Assembly: GCA_028279345.1 (NCBI GenBank)
Contig: JANQNY010000005.1
Coordinates: 1-64,000, forward strand
From: Geminicoccaceae bacterium
GTDB lineage: Bacteria > Pseudomonadota > Alphaproteobacteria > Geminicoccales > Geminicoccaceae
Length of the DNA: 64,000 bases
Reading direction: 5' to 3'
The first letter of the stretch is position 1. Each line of letters begins with the position of its first letter. The notes below the pieces were generated by a model, which saw nothing but the letters and a program-made list of their open reading frames with translations, had not been told where the DNA came from and searched no databases. This document shows, one piece after another, positions 7,463-14,586 of the stretch. Both the position numbers and the translations under genes were made by a program.

Positions 7463-8386
7463 TCAGGGATCCGAGAGGATCTTCTGTGCCTGCCAATCCA
7501 AATTGAGACCGATAAGCACTTCTCGCTCGAGACGCGCAACGCGCGCGTGATCGGGAAATGCGGCCTCTATGCTCGTGACGGCTGCACGGCGCTCCTCTTC
7601 ACTCATCGTGCCGTCTTCCAAGACCGCATGCAGTACATCTCGATACGCGATAAGATGTGCAAGTTGCTGCTCGACCGCAAAATCCCCAGGCGCCGGCGCG
7701 TTGTGGGCGGGGTATACGATTTCCAAGTCTGGAAAACGCTGTGGCAAGGTCTGGAGAACGCCGATCCAACCATCCAAATCCGCATCCTTAAGGAAAGCTG
7801 TGACACCATCCTCAACAACTTCGACCGAGAAAAGCACACCCTCATCTTCTACGTAGAGCATCGTGTTGGATGGAGCGTTGGCGTTCGAAACCTCTATGAC
7901 GTCGATTTGGACGTCTCCAAAATCCAGCACTTTACCGTCTTCAAGCGTTTTGTCAGGCAGAGCTGCGAGTACCTGCGCTTGGCTCGGAAAGTCGTCGCCC
8001 AGTACTGCCTTGCGGCTGGCAATATAGCCCTCGCCATCCGTCCGTAGGCTTTGGATTGTGGCGGCTGAGGCGTGCACTGTTGCGTCTGGAAACGCTTCAC
8101 GGAAGATACCAAGTCCCCCGAAGTGATCAGTGTGCGGTACTGGGATAACAATCGCGACAACTGGTAGTCCGATGCGGTCGACGCGCGCCACAGCCAAGCT
8201 AGCTTGTGAGAAAGTCCGCTGAGTACTGATGACGACCAAACCGTTCGAGGTTTCGATGGCATAGGTGTTGACTGAGTCAGGATCTGGTGAACTGTAGGTG
8301 TGAACCCGCAACTCTGCAAATGCAGGACTAGCAATCTGCATGACGAACAGAGCTAGAGCTATCAATGATGAGTTTCGTGCGGGCAT
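7463..8386 (-). CDS. Exported metallo-beta-lactamase-fold protein with missing metal ligands
   Basis: The start is ATG 8386 with an AGGAAA site upstream, giving 307 residues and a signal peptide (LIALALFVMQIASPAFA). The fold matches the metallo-beta-lactamase family: N-terminal strands, the PHTDHFGG loop, and a late YPAHNAP loop. However, the usual HxHxDH reads VPHTDH (first His is Val), the central His is absent (ANAPSNTMLY), and the usual GD after LF is VE (LFSVEVVED). It therefore probably binds metal differently or is a catalytically dead relative. It is downstream of azoR on the same strand but separated by 340 bases. Confidence 0.75.
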   Translation of the reverse strand: MPARNSSLIALALFVMQIASPAFAELRVHTYSSPDPDSVNTYAIETSNGLVVISTQRTFSQASLAVARVDRIGLPVVAIVIPVPHTDHFGGLGIFREAFPDATVHASAATIQSLRTDGEGYIASRKAVLGDDFPSQAQVLAALPDKTLEDGKVLDFGDVQIDVIEVSNANAPSNTMLYVEDEGVLFSVEVVEDGVTAFLKDADLDGWIGVLQTLPQRFPDLEIVYPAHNAPAPGDFAVEQQLAHLIAYRDVLHAVLEDGTMSEEERRAAVTSIEAAFPDHARVARLEREVLIGLNLDWQAQKILSDP

Positions 8387-8571
8387 GAATGATCTTTCCT
8401 GAGTTTTAGTCGTTCGCTCGAGCCGCGTATCAGACTTCGTCGCGCTGGCGTTTGCGCATCTGTGCGAGGTCTTCGGTGTTACGTCTAGTCTCCGTCTGAC
8501 GATCGTTACTTCTGTCGTTGCAGCGATTTGAGATGTCTGCCTAACCCAATCCCTGTTCCGGATTTCGCGTC

Positions 8572-8686
8572 GTGCTCGGTCGATCTTGGCGAGATCGAGT
8601 CCCGCGCCGCGCGAGTCTGAGCCGGTCCTCTGGAGCTGGACGTCGACGTCATCCACTTCCAAGGCGACGGGGTTGAGGCCGACCAT
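8572..8686 (-). pseudogene. Possible remnant of a VOC/glyoxalase-fold gene
   Basis: The minus strand encodes MVGLNPVALEVDDVD, which resembles the first strand of VOC-family proteins (usually GLNHVALEVDDVD). The sequence then degenerates and runs without a break into the upstream region of the metallo-beta-lactamase gene. Nothing else is evident in the 8387-8728 gap. Confidence 0.3.
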
Positions 8687-8728
8687 GCGGGGTTAGCCGT
8701 CGGGCATTGTCGTACCTGTGCGATGGTT

Positions 8729-9268
8729 TTAGGCCGCCACGCGCCGCGGAATGTCCGCCTCGTCGTGGAGGAACGTGACGTCCCGGATGCCCACGAAACC
8801 GAGGATGTGTTCGACAGAGGGCGCTGCGAAGTCGATCTCGCTCTTAAACTTGGTCCCGCCAGCGGCAAAAGCGACGAAGGCCCGCTTGCTCGTTAACAGG
8901 CCCACCGGGCCGTCACGGGTGTAGCGGAACGTGACACGCGGCCGGGCGACCTGATCGATCCATGCTTTCAAGACCGCGGGCGGACCGAAGTTGTAGACCG
9001 GCAGGCCGATCGCAACGATCTCGGCCCGATTGATCTCGTCAATCGCCGCATCCGACCAGGCAAGCGCGGCCCGCTGCGCGTCGGTTCGCCGATCGGCCGG
9101 AGTATCGCGTGCAGCGAGCCAAACGTCGTTGATCAACGGAACGCCGGCTGTGAGATCTCGCCGAATGATCTCGGCGGGCGCGAGGCTGTTCTCCAAACCG
9201 TCGAGCAGGGCGCGCGTGCGCGAGCCCTCTGCGCGGGCACTGGCGTCGACCCGCAATAGGCTATTCAT
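8729..9268 (-). CDS. azoR: FMN-dependent NADH-azoreductase
   Basis: This 179-residue flavodoxin-like protein matches the AzoR/NQO family, which reduces azo dyes and quinones with NADH using FMN. Visible features are the N-terminal phosphate-binding start LLRVDASARAEGSRTR, the core IVAIGLPVYNFGPPAVLKAWIDQVARP (central flavin-binding loop), and FVAFAAGGTK. It is about 20 residues shorter than E. coli AzoR at the C-terminus. The ATG overlaps the stop of the upstream SDR gene by 4 nt, so the two are co-expressed. The divergent LysR gene is the likely regulator. Confidence 0.88.
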   Translation of the reverse strand: MNSLLRVDASARAEGSRTRALLDGLENSLAPAEIIRRDLTAGVPLINDVWLAARDTPADRRTDAQRAALAWSDAAIDEINRAEIVAIGLPVYNFGPPAVLKAWIDQVARPRVTFRYTRDGPVGLLTSKRAFVAFAAGGTKFKSEIDFAAPSVEHILGFVGIRDVTFLHDEADIPRRVAA

Positions 9269-10020
9269 CGCATCACCTCGGTCCAGCCGCCATCCACGAC
9301 CAACTCAGTGCCGTTGACGAAGCTGGCGCCATCGCTCGCAAGAAACGCCACGGCCTCGGCGATCTCCTCCGCCTGGCCGAAACGACCCAGCGGGATCTTG
9401 ACCTTGAGCGCTTCGGCCAAGCCGTCGAGGTGCGCGGCCGGAAGCCCCAGCTTGCCATAGATCGGTGTCTCCGTGGGCCCTGGGCTCACCGCGTTAACTC
9501 GGATGCCGCGCTCAGCGACTTCGCCCGCGAGCACCGGCACGAATGCGGCGACTGCGCCTTTGGAGGCGGCGTAAACTGCCGTGCCCGCCATCCCCATACG
9601 GTTGTTGACCGAGGTCGTGACGACGATCGCGCCGCCGTCGCTCAGATGTCCAAGCGCTGCCTGCAGCGTGAAGAAGGCACCCTTGGTGTTGACCTCGAAG
9701 ACCCGGTTGAAATGGTCCTCGCTCGCCTCGGCCACGGGAGCAAACTCGGCGATACCGGCATTGACGACGAGCACGTCGAGCCGGCCCAGTGCGGCTTCCA
9801 CGTGCTCGAAGCTGCGGGCGATCGCGTCGGGTGAGGCCGCGTTCGCAGTGACCGCGACGACGTCGTCCCCGAGGCGCGCCCGTGCTTCCGCCAGCCGCTC
9901 AGGATCGCGACCCGTGATGGCCACCTTGGCTCCCTCTGCGAGAAGACGTTCAGCGGTGGCGTAGCCGATCCCCGTTGTGGCGCCTGTGATCAGCGCTGTC
10001 TTGCCCTCGAACCGTAACAA
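9265..10020 (-). CDS. Short-chain dehydrogenase/reductase
   Basis: The protein has 251 residues if TTG 10020 is used, which is preceded by GGAGGAG at good spacing and places LRFEGKTALITGA at the N-terminus as in the family. The cofactor motif TGATTGIG, the NAG motif (VVNAGIAE), the catalytic Ser region (VVTTSVNNRMG) and YAASK are all present, so it is a classical NAD(P)-dependent SDR. The substrate is unknown. It is translationally coupled to azoR downstream and divergent from the LysR gene, a common quinone/electrophile response layout. Confidence 0.9.
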   Translation of the reverse strand: MLRFEGKTALITGATTGIGYATAERLLAEGAKVAITGRDPERLAEARARLGDDVVAVTANAASPDAIARSFEHVEAALGRLDVLVVNAGIAEFAPVAEASEDHFNRVFEVNTKGAFFTLQAALGHLSDGGAIVVTTSVNNRMGMAGTAVYAASKGAVAAFVPVLAGEVAERGIRVNAVSPGPTETPIYGKLGLPAAHLDGLAEALKVKIPLGRFGQAEEIAEAVAFLASDGASFVNGTELVVDGGWTEVMR

Positions 10021-10115
10021 CTTTGCTCTCCTCCGTCGGCGGCATCGCCGCCCGTTGACGAAGGGGAACCTGGCCGAATGGTCGACTTGAATAAATCTGC
10101 CCAGAACGGAAGGAG

Positions 10116-10134
10116 TGTCCGATTGTTTCGGACA
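10116..10134. promoter_or_regulatory. LysR-type operator palindrome
   Basis: TGTCCGA and TCGGACA form perfect 7-base arms around a 5-base centre, between the divergent SDR and LysR genes. This fits a LysR autoregulatory and activation site. Confidence 0.55.
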
Positions 10135-10147
10135 ATGGGGTGCCGAG

Positions 10148-11068
10148 GTGGACCGCTTTGCGGAGCTCGAGGCCTTCGTGCGGGTGGCCGCGGACCACAG
10201 CTTCACGCGCGCGGCGGACCGACTTGACGTCGCCAAGACGGTGGTGAGCGATCGCGTCGCGAGGCTGGAGCGCCGCCTCGGCGTCCAGCTTCTCCGCCGC
10301 ACGACACGGCGGTTAACTGTCACCGATGTGGGTGAGACCTTCCTCGTGCGCGCGCAGCGGCTGCTCGACGACCTGGTGGAAGCCGAGACCGAGGCGCAGG
10401 CGGCGCATGCCGGGGTAACCGGGCGGCTCAAGGTGGCGGCGCCGCTCTCCTTCGGCGTCCACCAGCTCGGCCCGGTCGTGGCGGAATTCATGGCCGCGCA
10501 TCCGGCCGTGGCGGTGGAGATCGAGCTCGACGACCGCCGCGTCGACCTCGTCGCCGAGGGCGTTGACGTTGGCCTCAGAATAGGTGGCCTTAACGACAGT
10601 ACGCTGGTGACGCGCCGGCTCGCACGGATTCGTCACGTCGCCGCCGCCTCGCCCGCCTTCTGGAACAACAACCGGCGGCCAAATGTGCCCGCGGACCTCG
10701 CCGTCCTGCCCGCGCTGACCTACACGGCAGCGCCGCGCAATTGGCGGGTGAAGACGCCGGCGGGGTCGGTCCAAACGGTGCCGCTTAACCCGCGCCTGAC
10801 GTCGAGCAACGGCGACGTCCTGCGCGACGCTGCGCTCGCCGGTCTCGGCTTTGTCATCGAGCCAAGCTTCATCATCGGCGAGGCGGTGCGGCGTGGCACG
10901 CTGGAGGCGGTGCTCACCGACCACTCATGGTCAAAGATCCACCTTCACGCGCTCTGGGTGCCGACGCGCCAACTCTCTACCCGCCTTCGCACCTTCGTCG
11001 ACTTCCTCGCCGCCAGCTTCGCAGGGCTCACGCCGCCCTGGGACGTGGGACTTCGGTTCGTCGACTAG
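10148..11068 (+). CDS. LysR-family transcriptional regulator
   Basis: From GTG 10148 the protein has 306 residues and opens VDRFAELEAFVRVA as LysR proteins do. An in-frame GTG at 10115 lies inside the palindrome and is too close to its purine run. The winged HTH covers residues 1-60 (SFTRAADRLDVAKTVVSDRV, LGVQLLRRTTR), and the effector-binding domain follows from about residue 85 (GRLKVAAPLSFGVHQL). It belongs to the subgroup that often controls adjacent oxidoreductases. It probably regulates the divergent SDR-azoR operon through the palindrome between them. Confidence 0.88.
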   Translation: MDRFAELEAFVRVAADHSFTRAADRLDVAKTVVSDRVARLERRLGVQLLRRTTRRLTVTDVGETFLVRAQRLLDDLVEAETEAQAAHAGVTGRLKVAAPLSFGVHQLGPVVAEFMAAHPAVAVEIELDDRRVDLVAEGVDVGLRIGGLNDSTLVTRRLARIRHVAAASPAFWNNNRRPNVPADLAVLPALTYTAAPRNWRVKTPAGSVQTVPLNPRLTSSNGDVLRDAALAGLGFVIEPSFIIGEAVRRGTLEAVLTDHSWSKIHLHALWVPTRQLSTRLRTFVDFLAASFAGLTPPWDVGLRFVD

Positions 11069-11344
11069 CGCGTCATCGAGGCGCTGACGTCGAGGCTCCC
11101 CATTAGGGTGGCCTGCACTTCCGGGCCGACGACACCACGCTCACGGGCGTGCTGAGGCCGGCGAGACTGCTGAGTAACCGTCTTTGGCAGGAGCGAGCCG
11201 GTTTCCGCGCCCTCACCGCACCTCGCAATACCCCAGCAACACCAGCCGCCGGCTCGCCTCGGTCTCCAGAGCCGCTTAGCGCCCGGCGCTGAGCCGCTGG
11301 CACCCCGACTACAAGGACGCGTTCGTGGATTTCATCGAAGGCAA

Positions 11345-11455
11345 GTGACCTGAGCCCAGGATACCCCGCGGTCCGCAGGTAGTGTCCGTCTCGACGTGGG
11401 AGACGGACGAATAAGGGATCGAGATTTACGGCTGATATCCTGGGGCTCAGGTCAC
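11345..11455. repeat. Nested inverted repeat, MITE-like
   Basis: The outer arms are 11345-11363 (starts GTGACCTGAGCCCAGG) and 11436-11455, complementary with one extra base. Inside are perfect 9-base arms, GTCCGTCTC at 11384-11392 and GAGACGGAC at 11400-11408. The 111-bp element has no coding content. Clear target duplications were not seen. It could be a miniature transposon or IS-end remnant. Confidence 0.5.
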
Positions 11456-11827
11456 AACGGCCCTCAAGTCTCAGCTCAAGTGTAGCAGCCTCACACGTCA
11501 TCAGATTGACGCAACTCTTAAGTCATGCCTTCTATTCAGTTGAACCGCTTCGGTCCCCAAACGGTCCTGGCCGCTTGACTGGCGGACGCGTGTTGTTGGA
11601 TCCGACTGTTCATCGCCGAGTCGATGCTTGCCATTCATGGTATTCACGAAGACGAACGCAGTTGTATGATCTCTGCGTTGCCTCTGGACTTTCCTTCGCC
11701 TGTAGTCTACGTCACCTGTGGTTTCCATCTGCTGACATTAAGGGCGCGTCCGTCGGACTGATATTTGTGCATCACACGCCTGTATGGAAAATGTCGTTGA
11801 CGCTAAGCGTTGTCCAATACGAAATAC

Positions 11828-11861
11828 GCATAGTTTTGACAGAAAGAGCGCAAAACTATGC
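11828..11861 (+). promoter_or_regulatory. Dyad with promoter-like TTGACA
   Basis: GCATAGTTTTG and CAAAACTATGC are perfect 11-base arms with a 12-base loop. TTGACA at 11836 and TGCATA at 11859 (17-base spacing) make a weak promoter overlapping the dyad. It lies upstream of the LysR-receiver gene and may be an operator, but it is about 450 bases from the start used here. Confidence 0.35.
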
Positions 11862-12319
11862 ATACGACGTATAGTGCTGCTTTAGCTAGGACCTAACGCG
11901 GAGACCCAGGAGGAGTTGTGAGGGCACCTTGAGTCTGCTCCTATGCTCGCAACGGTTCCCCTATCACCTTCTCGTGTGCAGTCGAATGCCGCATCGAGCC
12001 CAATGACACGCTGAGCTTGGCGCGATGACTAGAGGAGAACGCAGTGAACCCCGACCTGCCCACCGTTCGACCGTTGCGCGACTTGGATGCTCGGTGTGCC
12101 GGCCCGGCGCCGTGGGCGGGTCGTGACGCGGGGTCCGCGCGATGCCGGCCGGCAGGCGGAGAGCTTGCGCCCGGAGTACGAGGAAGTGAGAGCGCGTGGC
12201 GCCATCGGTGGCAGACTGCCGACGGCCTGTGTAGAGTTCCGCGAGACCGAAACACGGGGCTGAAAAACGCTGCAGACTCCCACCTAGAACGGTCCAAGAA
12301 TCGGGATGAGGCCAAACCT

Positions 12320-13426
12320 TTGGACATCAATCTCATCTACGACTTTATCGACCTCTCCGAGACACGCAGTTTTTCTGCCTCGGCATCCAACCGTCTCGTA
12401 AGCCAGCCGACACTCTCGCGGCGGATCAAGCAGCTGGAGGATTGGGTTGGGGCGCCGCTCGTGGACCGGCAGGTGCGACCGTTGAGACTCACGGGCAGAG
12501 GCGTGTCTTTCCTGCCGATCGCGTTGGAAATGCGCGATTGGATCGAACGAGCTCGGGACGGCTTCGGAAATCGAGGCGCCACACAGCAGATTGCGGCCAG
12601 CCCTGAGCAGGATGGTGCAGCGTCGCCGACCGGATACCCCCCCTCAACTGGCGCACCGACCACGGCCTCTAAGGGGGAGAAGCTAGGCGAAGAGATTGGC
12701 CACGAGGCCCGTAAGGTACTCATTGTTGATGACTCGACGGTGAGCCTTACCGTGCTCGCCAAGCTCGTTGGCGATGGCGGTCACCTCCCAATCAACTGCG
12801 CTTCGGGCGAAGAGGCGCTGAAACGGATTGCGAGTGACCACATCGGCTTAGTGATTGCGGACTACAAGATGCCTAGCATGGATGGAGCAAGCTTTACTAA
12901 GCGCGTGCGAGAGATCGAGATTACCGGTGAGCGTAAACGACTTCCCATTGTCGCCGTAAGTGTGAAAACCGATCTTGCCACAATCTCTCATTGCTTTGAC
13001 AGCGGCATGGATGACTACCTGTGTAAACCCGTCGGAAGGGTCGGTATTCAGGTTGTCCTCGACCGGTGGTTGCCACGCTCTCAGACACTGGAAGCAGTCG
13101 AGCGCAGCTCTCTCGAAGCGATCGCGGAGAGAGGTTTGGTTGAGCATCCCGCGATCGCTGCTCTCTGCTCGGGAAGCCGCCGGCGTGTCGAAGCGATTGC
13201 CACTGAAATCGACACCGGCGTCGTCGATCGTCTTGTCGGAGAGCTCGCCAGCATACGGGACGAGGCCTACATGGCAGGCGCATATTCCTTTGGCCGCACC
13301 TGTGCCTGTCTCGCTCAGTCCATCGCGGATGGCAAACACGGCGAAGCACTGGAGAGGCGAGGACCGTTTCTGACAGAGTTCGTCAGGCTCGAACGCGCTT
13401 TGCGTGGTCGCCAAGTCCGTCCTTAG
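12320..13426 (+). CDS. Response regulator with LysR-type DNA-binding domain fused to a receiver
   Basis: From TTG 12320 the protein has 368 residues. Residues 1-75 are a LysR-type winged HTH (LIYDFIDLSETRSFSASASN, SQPTLSRRIKQLEDWVGAPL). A Pro/Gly/Ala linker follows. Residues about 130-250 are a complete receiver: KVLIVDDS, phospho-acceptor Asp in IADYKMPSMDG, Ser in VAVSVK, Lys in CKPVG. The C-terminal 100 residues are helical like an HPt, but the phosphorylatable His is not evident (AYMAGAYSFGRTCA). The usual LysR effector domain is missing. An in-frame GTG 12044 has a good GAGGAGA site, but the extra 92 residues look non-coding. The neighbours are a hybrid kinase and a binding protein, so it is probably their output regulator. 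Confidence 0.8.
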   Translation: MDINLIYDFIDLSETRSFSASASNRLVSQPTLSRRIKQLEDWVGAPLVDRQVRPLRLTGRGVSFLPIALEMRDWIERARDGFGNRGATQQIAASPEQDGAASPTGYPPSTGAPTTASKGEKLGEEIGHEARKVLIVDDSTVSLTVLAKLVGDGGHLPINCASGEEALKRIASDHIGLVIADYKMPSMDGASFTKRVREIEITGERKRLPIVAVSVKTDLATISHCFDSGMDDYLCKPVGRVGIQVVLDRWLPRSQTLEAVERSSLEAIAERGLVEHPAIAALCSGSRRRVEAIATEIDTGVVDRLVGELASIRDEAYMAGAYSFGRTCACLAQSIADGKHGEALERRGPFLTEFVRLERALRGRQVRP

Positions 13427-13429
13427 TGA

Positions 13430-14284
13430 TCACTCACTCCGATCGCCCTCGGAGCCAAGCTGCGGAGCAGCCGCCGGGCTCCTGTCCGCTGAGGAGCGCG
13501 CGAAACAGCTGGACACGGTGGCGCGACTCGTCCCCGCGCTGCCTTGGCACGCCTGCGACGTTCGTTCGATGCCGGCATTGACTGCAGAGATGATGTCGGC
13601 CGCGTTGGGCCGCGAGTGTGCCACGACAAAATGATATCCGATCCGATGCATCGGCGGCTCGAGCGGCTCGAAGGCGGTTGCGTCTAGTTCTTGGTTTGCA
13701 ATCCCCGCGGCGGCATCGTTCGGCGTGGAAATAACGAAATCGACGCGGTGTGCCGCCAGCATGCGGAAGCACTGCCCCATATCGGGGACGGAGATTCGCG
13801 CATTCGGCGCCCGCCTCACGATCTCCAGCGAACGGCCATGTTCCACGTAGCCGAGCGGCAAGCAAAATCGCCGCCCCTCGAGCACGTCTACCGAAAGGAC
13901 ACTGTCCCGCCGCACCCATGCATGGGCTGTGTTGTAGAATAGTGGCTCGGAGTAAAGGAGATCAGTCGCACGTTCGGCAGTGTAGCCCCACGGGAACGTC
14001 CCATCGGTCTTTCCTGCGCGCGTTTCCTCAAGCCCCCGCTTCCACGGCCACCAGTGCAGCGAGCCGATTTCGTAGCCGGCATCCTCGAGAGAAGACACGA
14101 CCAATTCAGTGACCCAGCCGCCGCCCGCCAGCTTGTTGTCGACGAATGGGGGGTAGTTATTGCCTGTGACGATGTGCACGACTCGTGCAGAGGCCGTGGC
14201 GGGGACCGTGACGACAAGGCAAACGGCAAACACAATACAGGGGGTGATCGCAACGCAACACCACAGCCCTCGACAGATTGCCAT
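13430..14284 (-). CDS. Periplasmic solute-binding protein (SBP_bac_3-like), orphan
   Basis: ATG 14284 follows a strong GGGGGAGAG site and gives 284 residues. Residues 1-33 form a signal peptide ending TVPATASA. The mature part has the type-3 Venus-flytrap pattern: IVTGNNYPPFVDNKLAGGGW, then WPWKRGLEETRAGKTDGTFP, then LLYSEPLFYN. No transporter permease or ATPase is nearby. The gene is divergent from the hybrid kinase and convergent with the LysR-receiver gene, so it more likely acts as a ligand receptor for the kinase than in uptake. The last 40 residues (Ser/Ala-rich) are atypical. Confidence 0.78.
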   Translation of the reverse strand: MAICRGLWCCVAITPCIVFAVCLVVTVPATASARVVHIVTGNNYPPFVDNKLAGGGWVTELVVSSLEDAGYEIGSLHWWPWKRGLEETRAGKTDGTFPWGYTAERATDLLYSEPLFYNTAHAWVRRDSVLSVDVLEGRRFCLPLGYVEHGRSLEIVRRAPNARISVPDMGQCFRMLAAHRVDFVISTPNDAAAGIANQELDATAFEPLEPPMHRIGYHFVVAHSRPNAADIISAVNAGIERTSQACQGSAGTSRATVSSCFARSSADRSPAAAPQLGSEGDRSE

Positions 14285-14586
14285 TCGACTCTCCCCCGCC
14301 TCATACCTCGGACTCCCGTTGACTCCCAGCCAACAGGAAAGCCATTGGGCGGTATTGCGCTTCTGATAGTGATAAGCACGGCTCTCAATAGTTGCGTGCA
14401 ATGACCTATCCGTCCAGCTTCAGCGACGTGCACCGGCCGCGGTCTCGTGTGTCGGATGGGCAGGTCGCTGGGGAGACAGAAGCGTCGGTGCCCGACTTCC
14501 GACGAACCGCACAGCGGGTTCCGGCAGTAACTCAGACCGGCGTTCGACCTGTCCAAGCCATGAGGAGCACCTGAGGAGGCCCGCGG

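Larger units (their letters stand above)
11069..12319. other. Gene-poor stretch with remnants
   Basis: No convincing gene is seen over about 1.2 kb. The stretch holds a short coding-like tail ending SRWHPDYKDAFVDFIEGK before a TGA at 11346, a nested inverted repeat (11345-11455), an 11-bp dyad (11828-11861), and possible coding debris just before the LysR-receiver gene (12130-12240). Base composition around 11500-11880 is clearly lower in GC than the surroundings, as expected for foreign DNA. Confidence 0.5.

Noticed and set aside
9430..9964. Plus-strand open frames opposite the SDR gene
   Set aside because: SDR motifs TGATTGIG and YAASK are on the minus strand; the plus frames are shadows.
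12044..12319. 92-residue N-terminal extension of the LysR-receiver protein from GTG 12044
   Set aside because: The ribosome-site-like GAGGAGA is good, but the residues are Arg/Pro/Gly-rich without structure and LysR HTH domains normally start at the N-terminus. The start remains uncertain.
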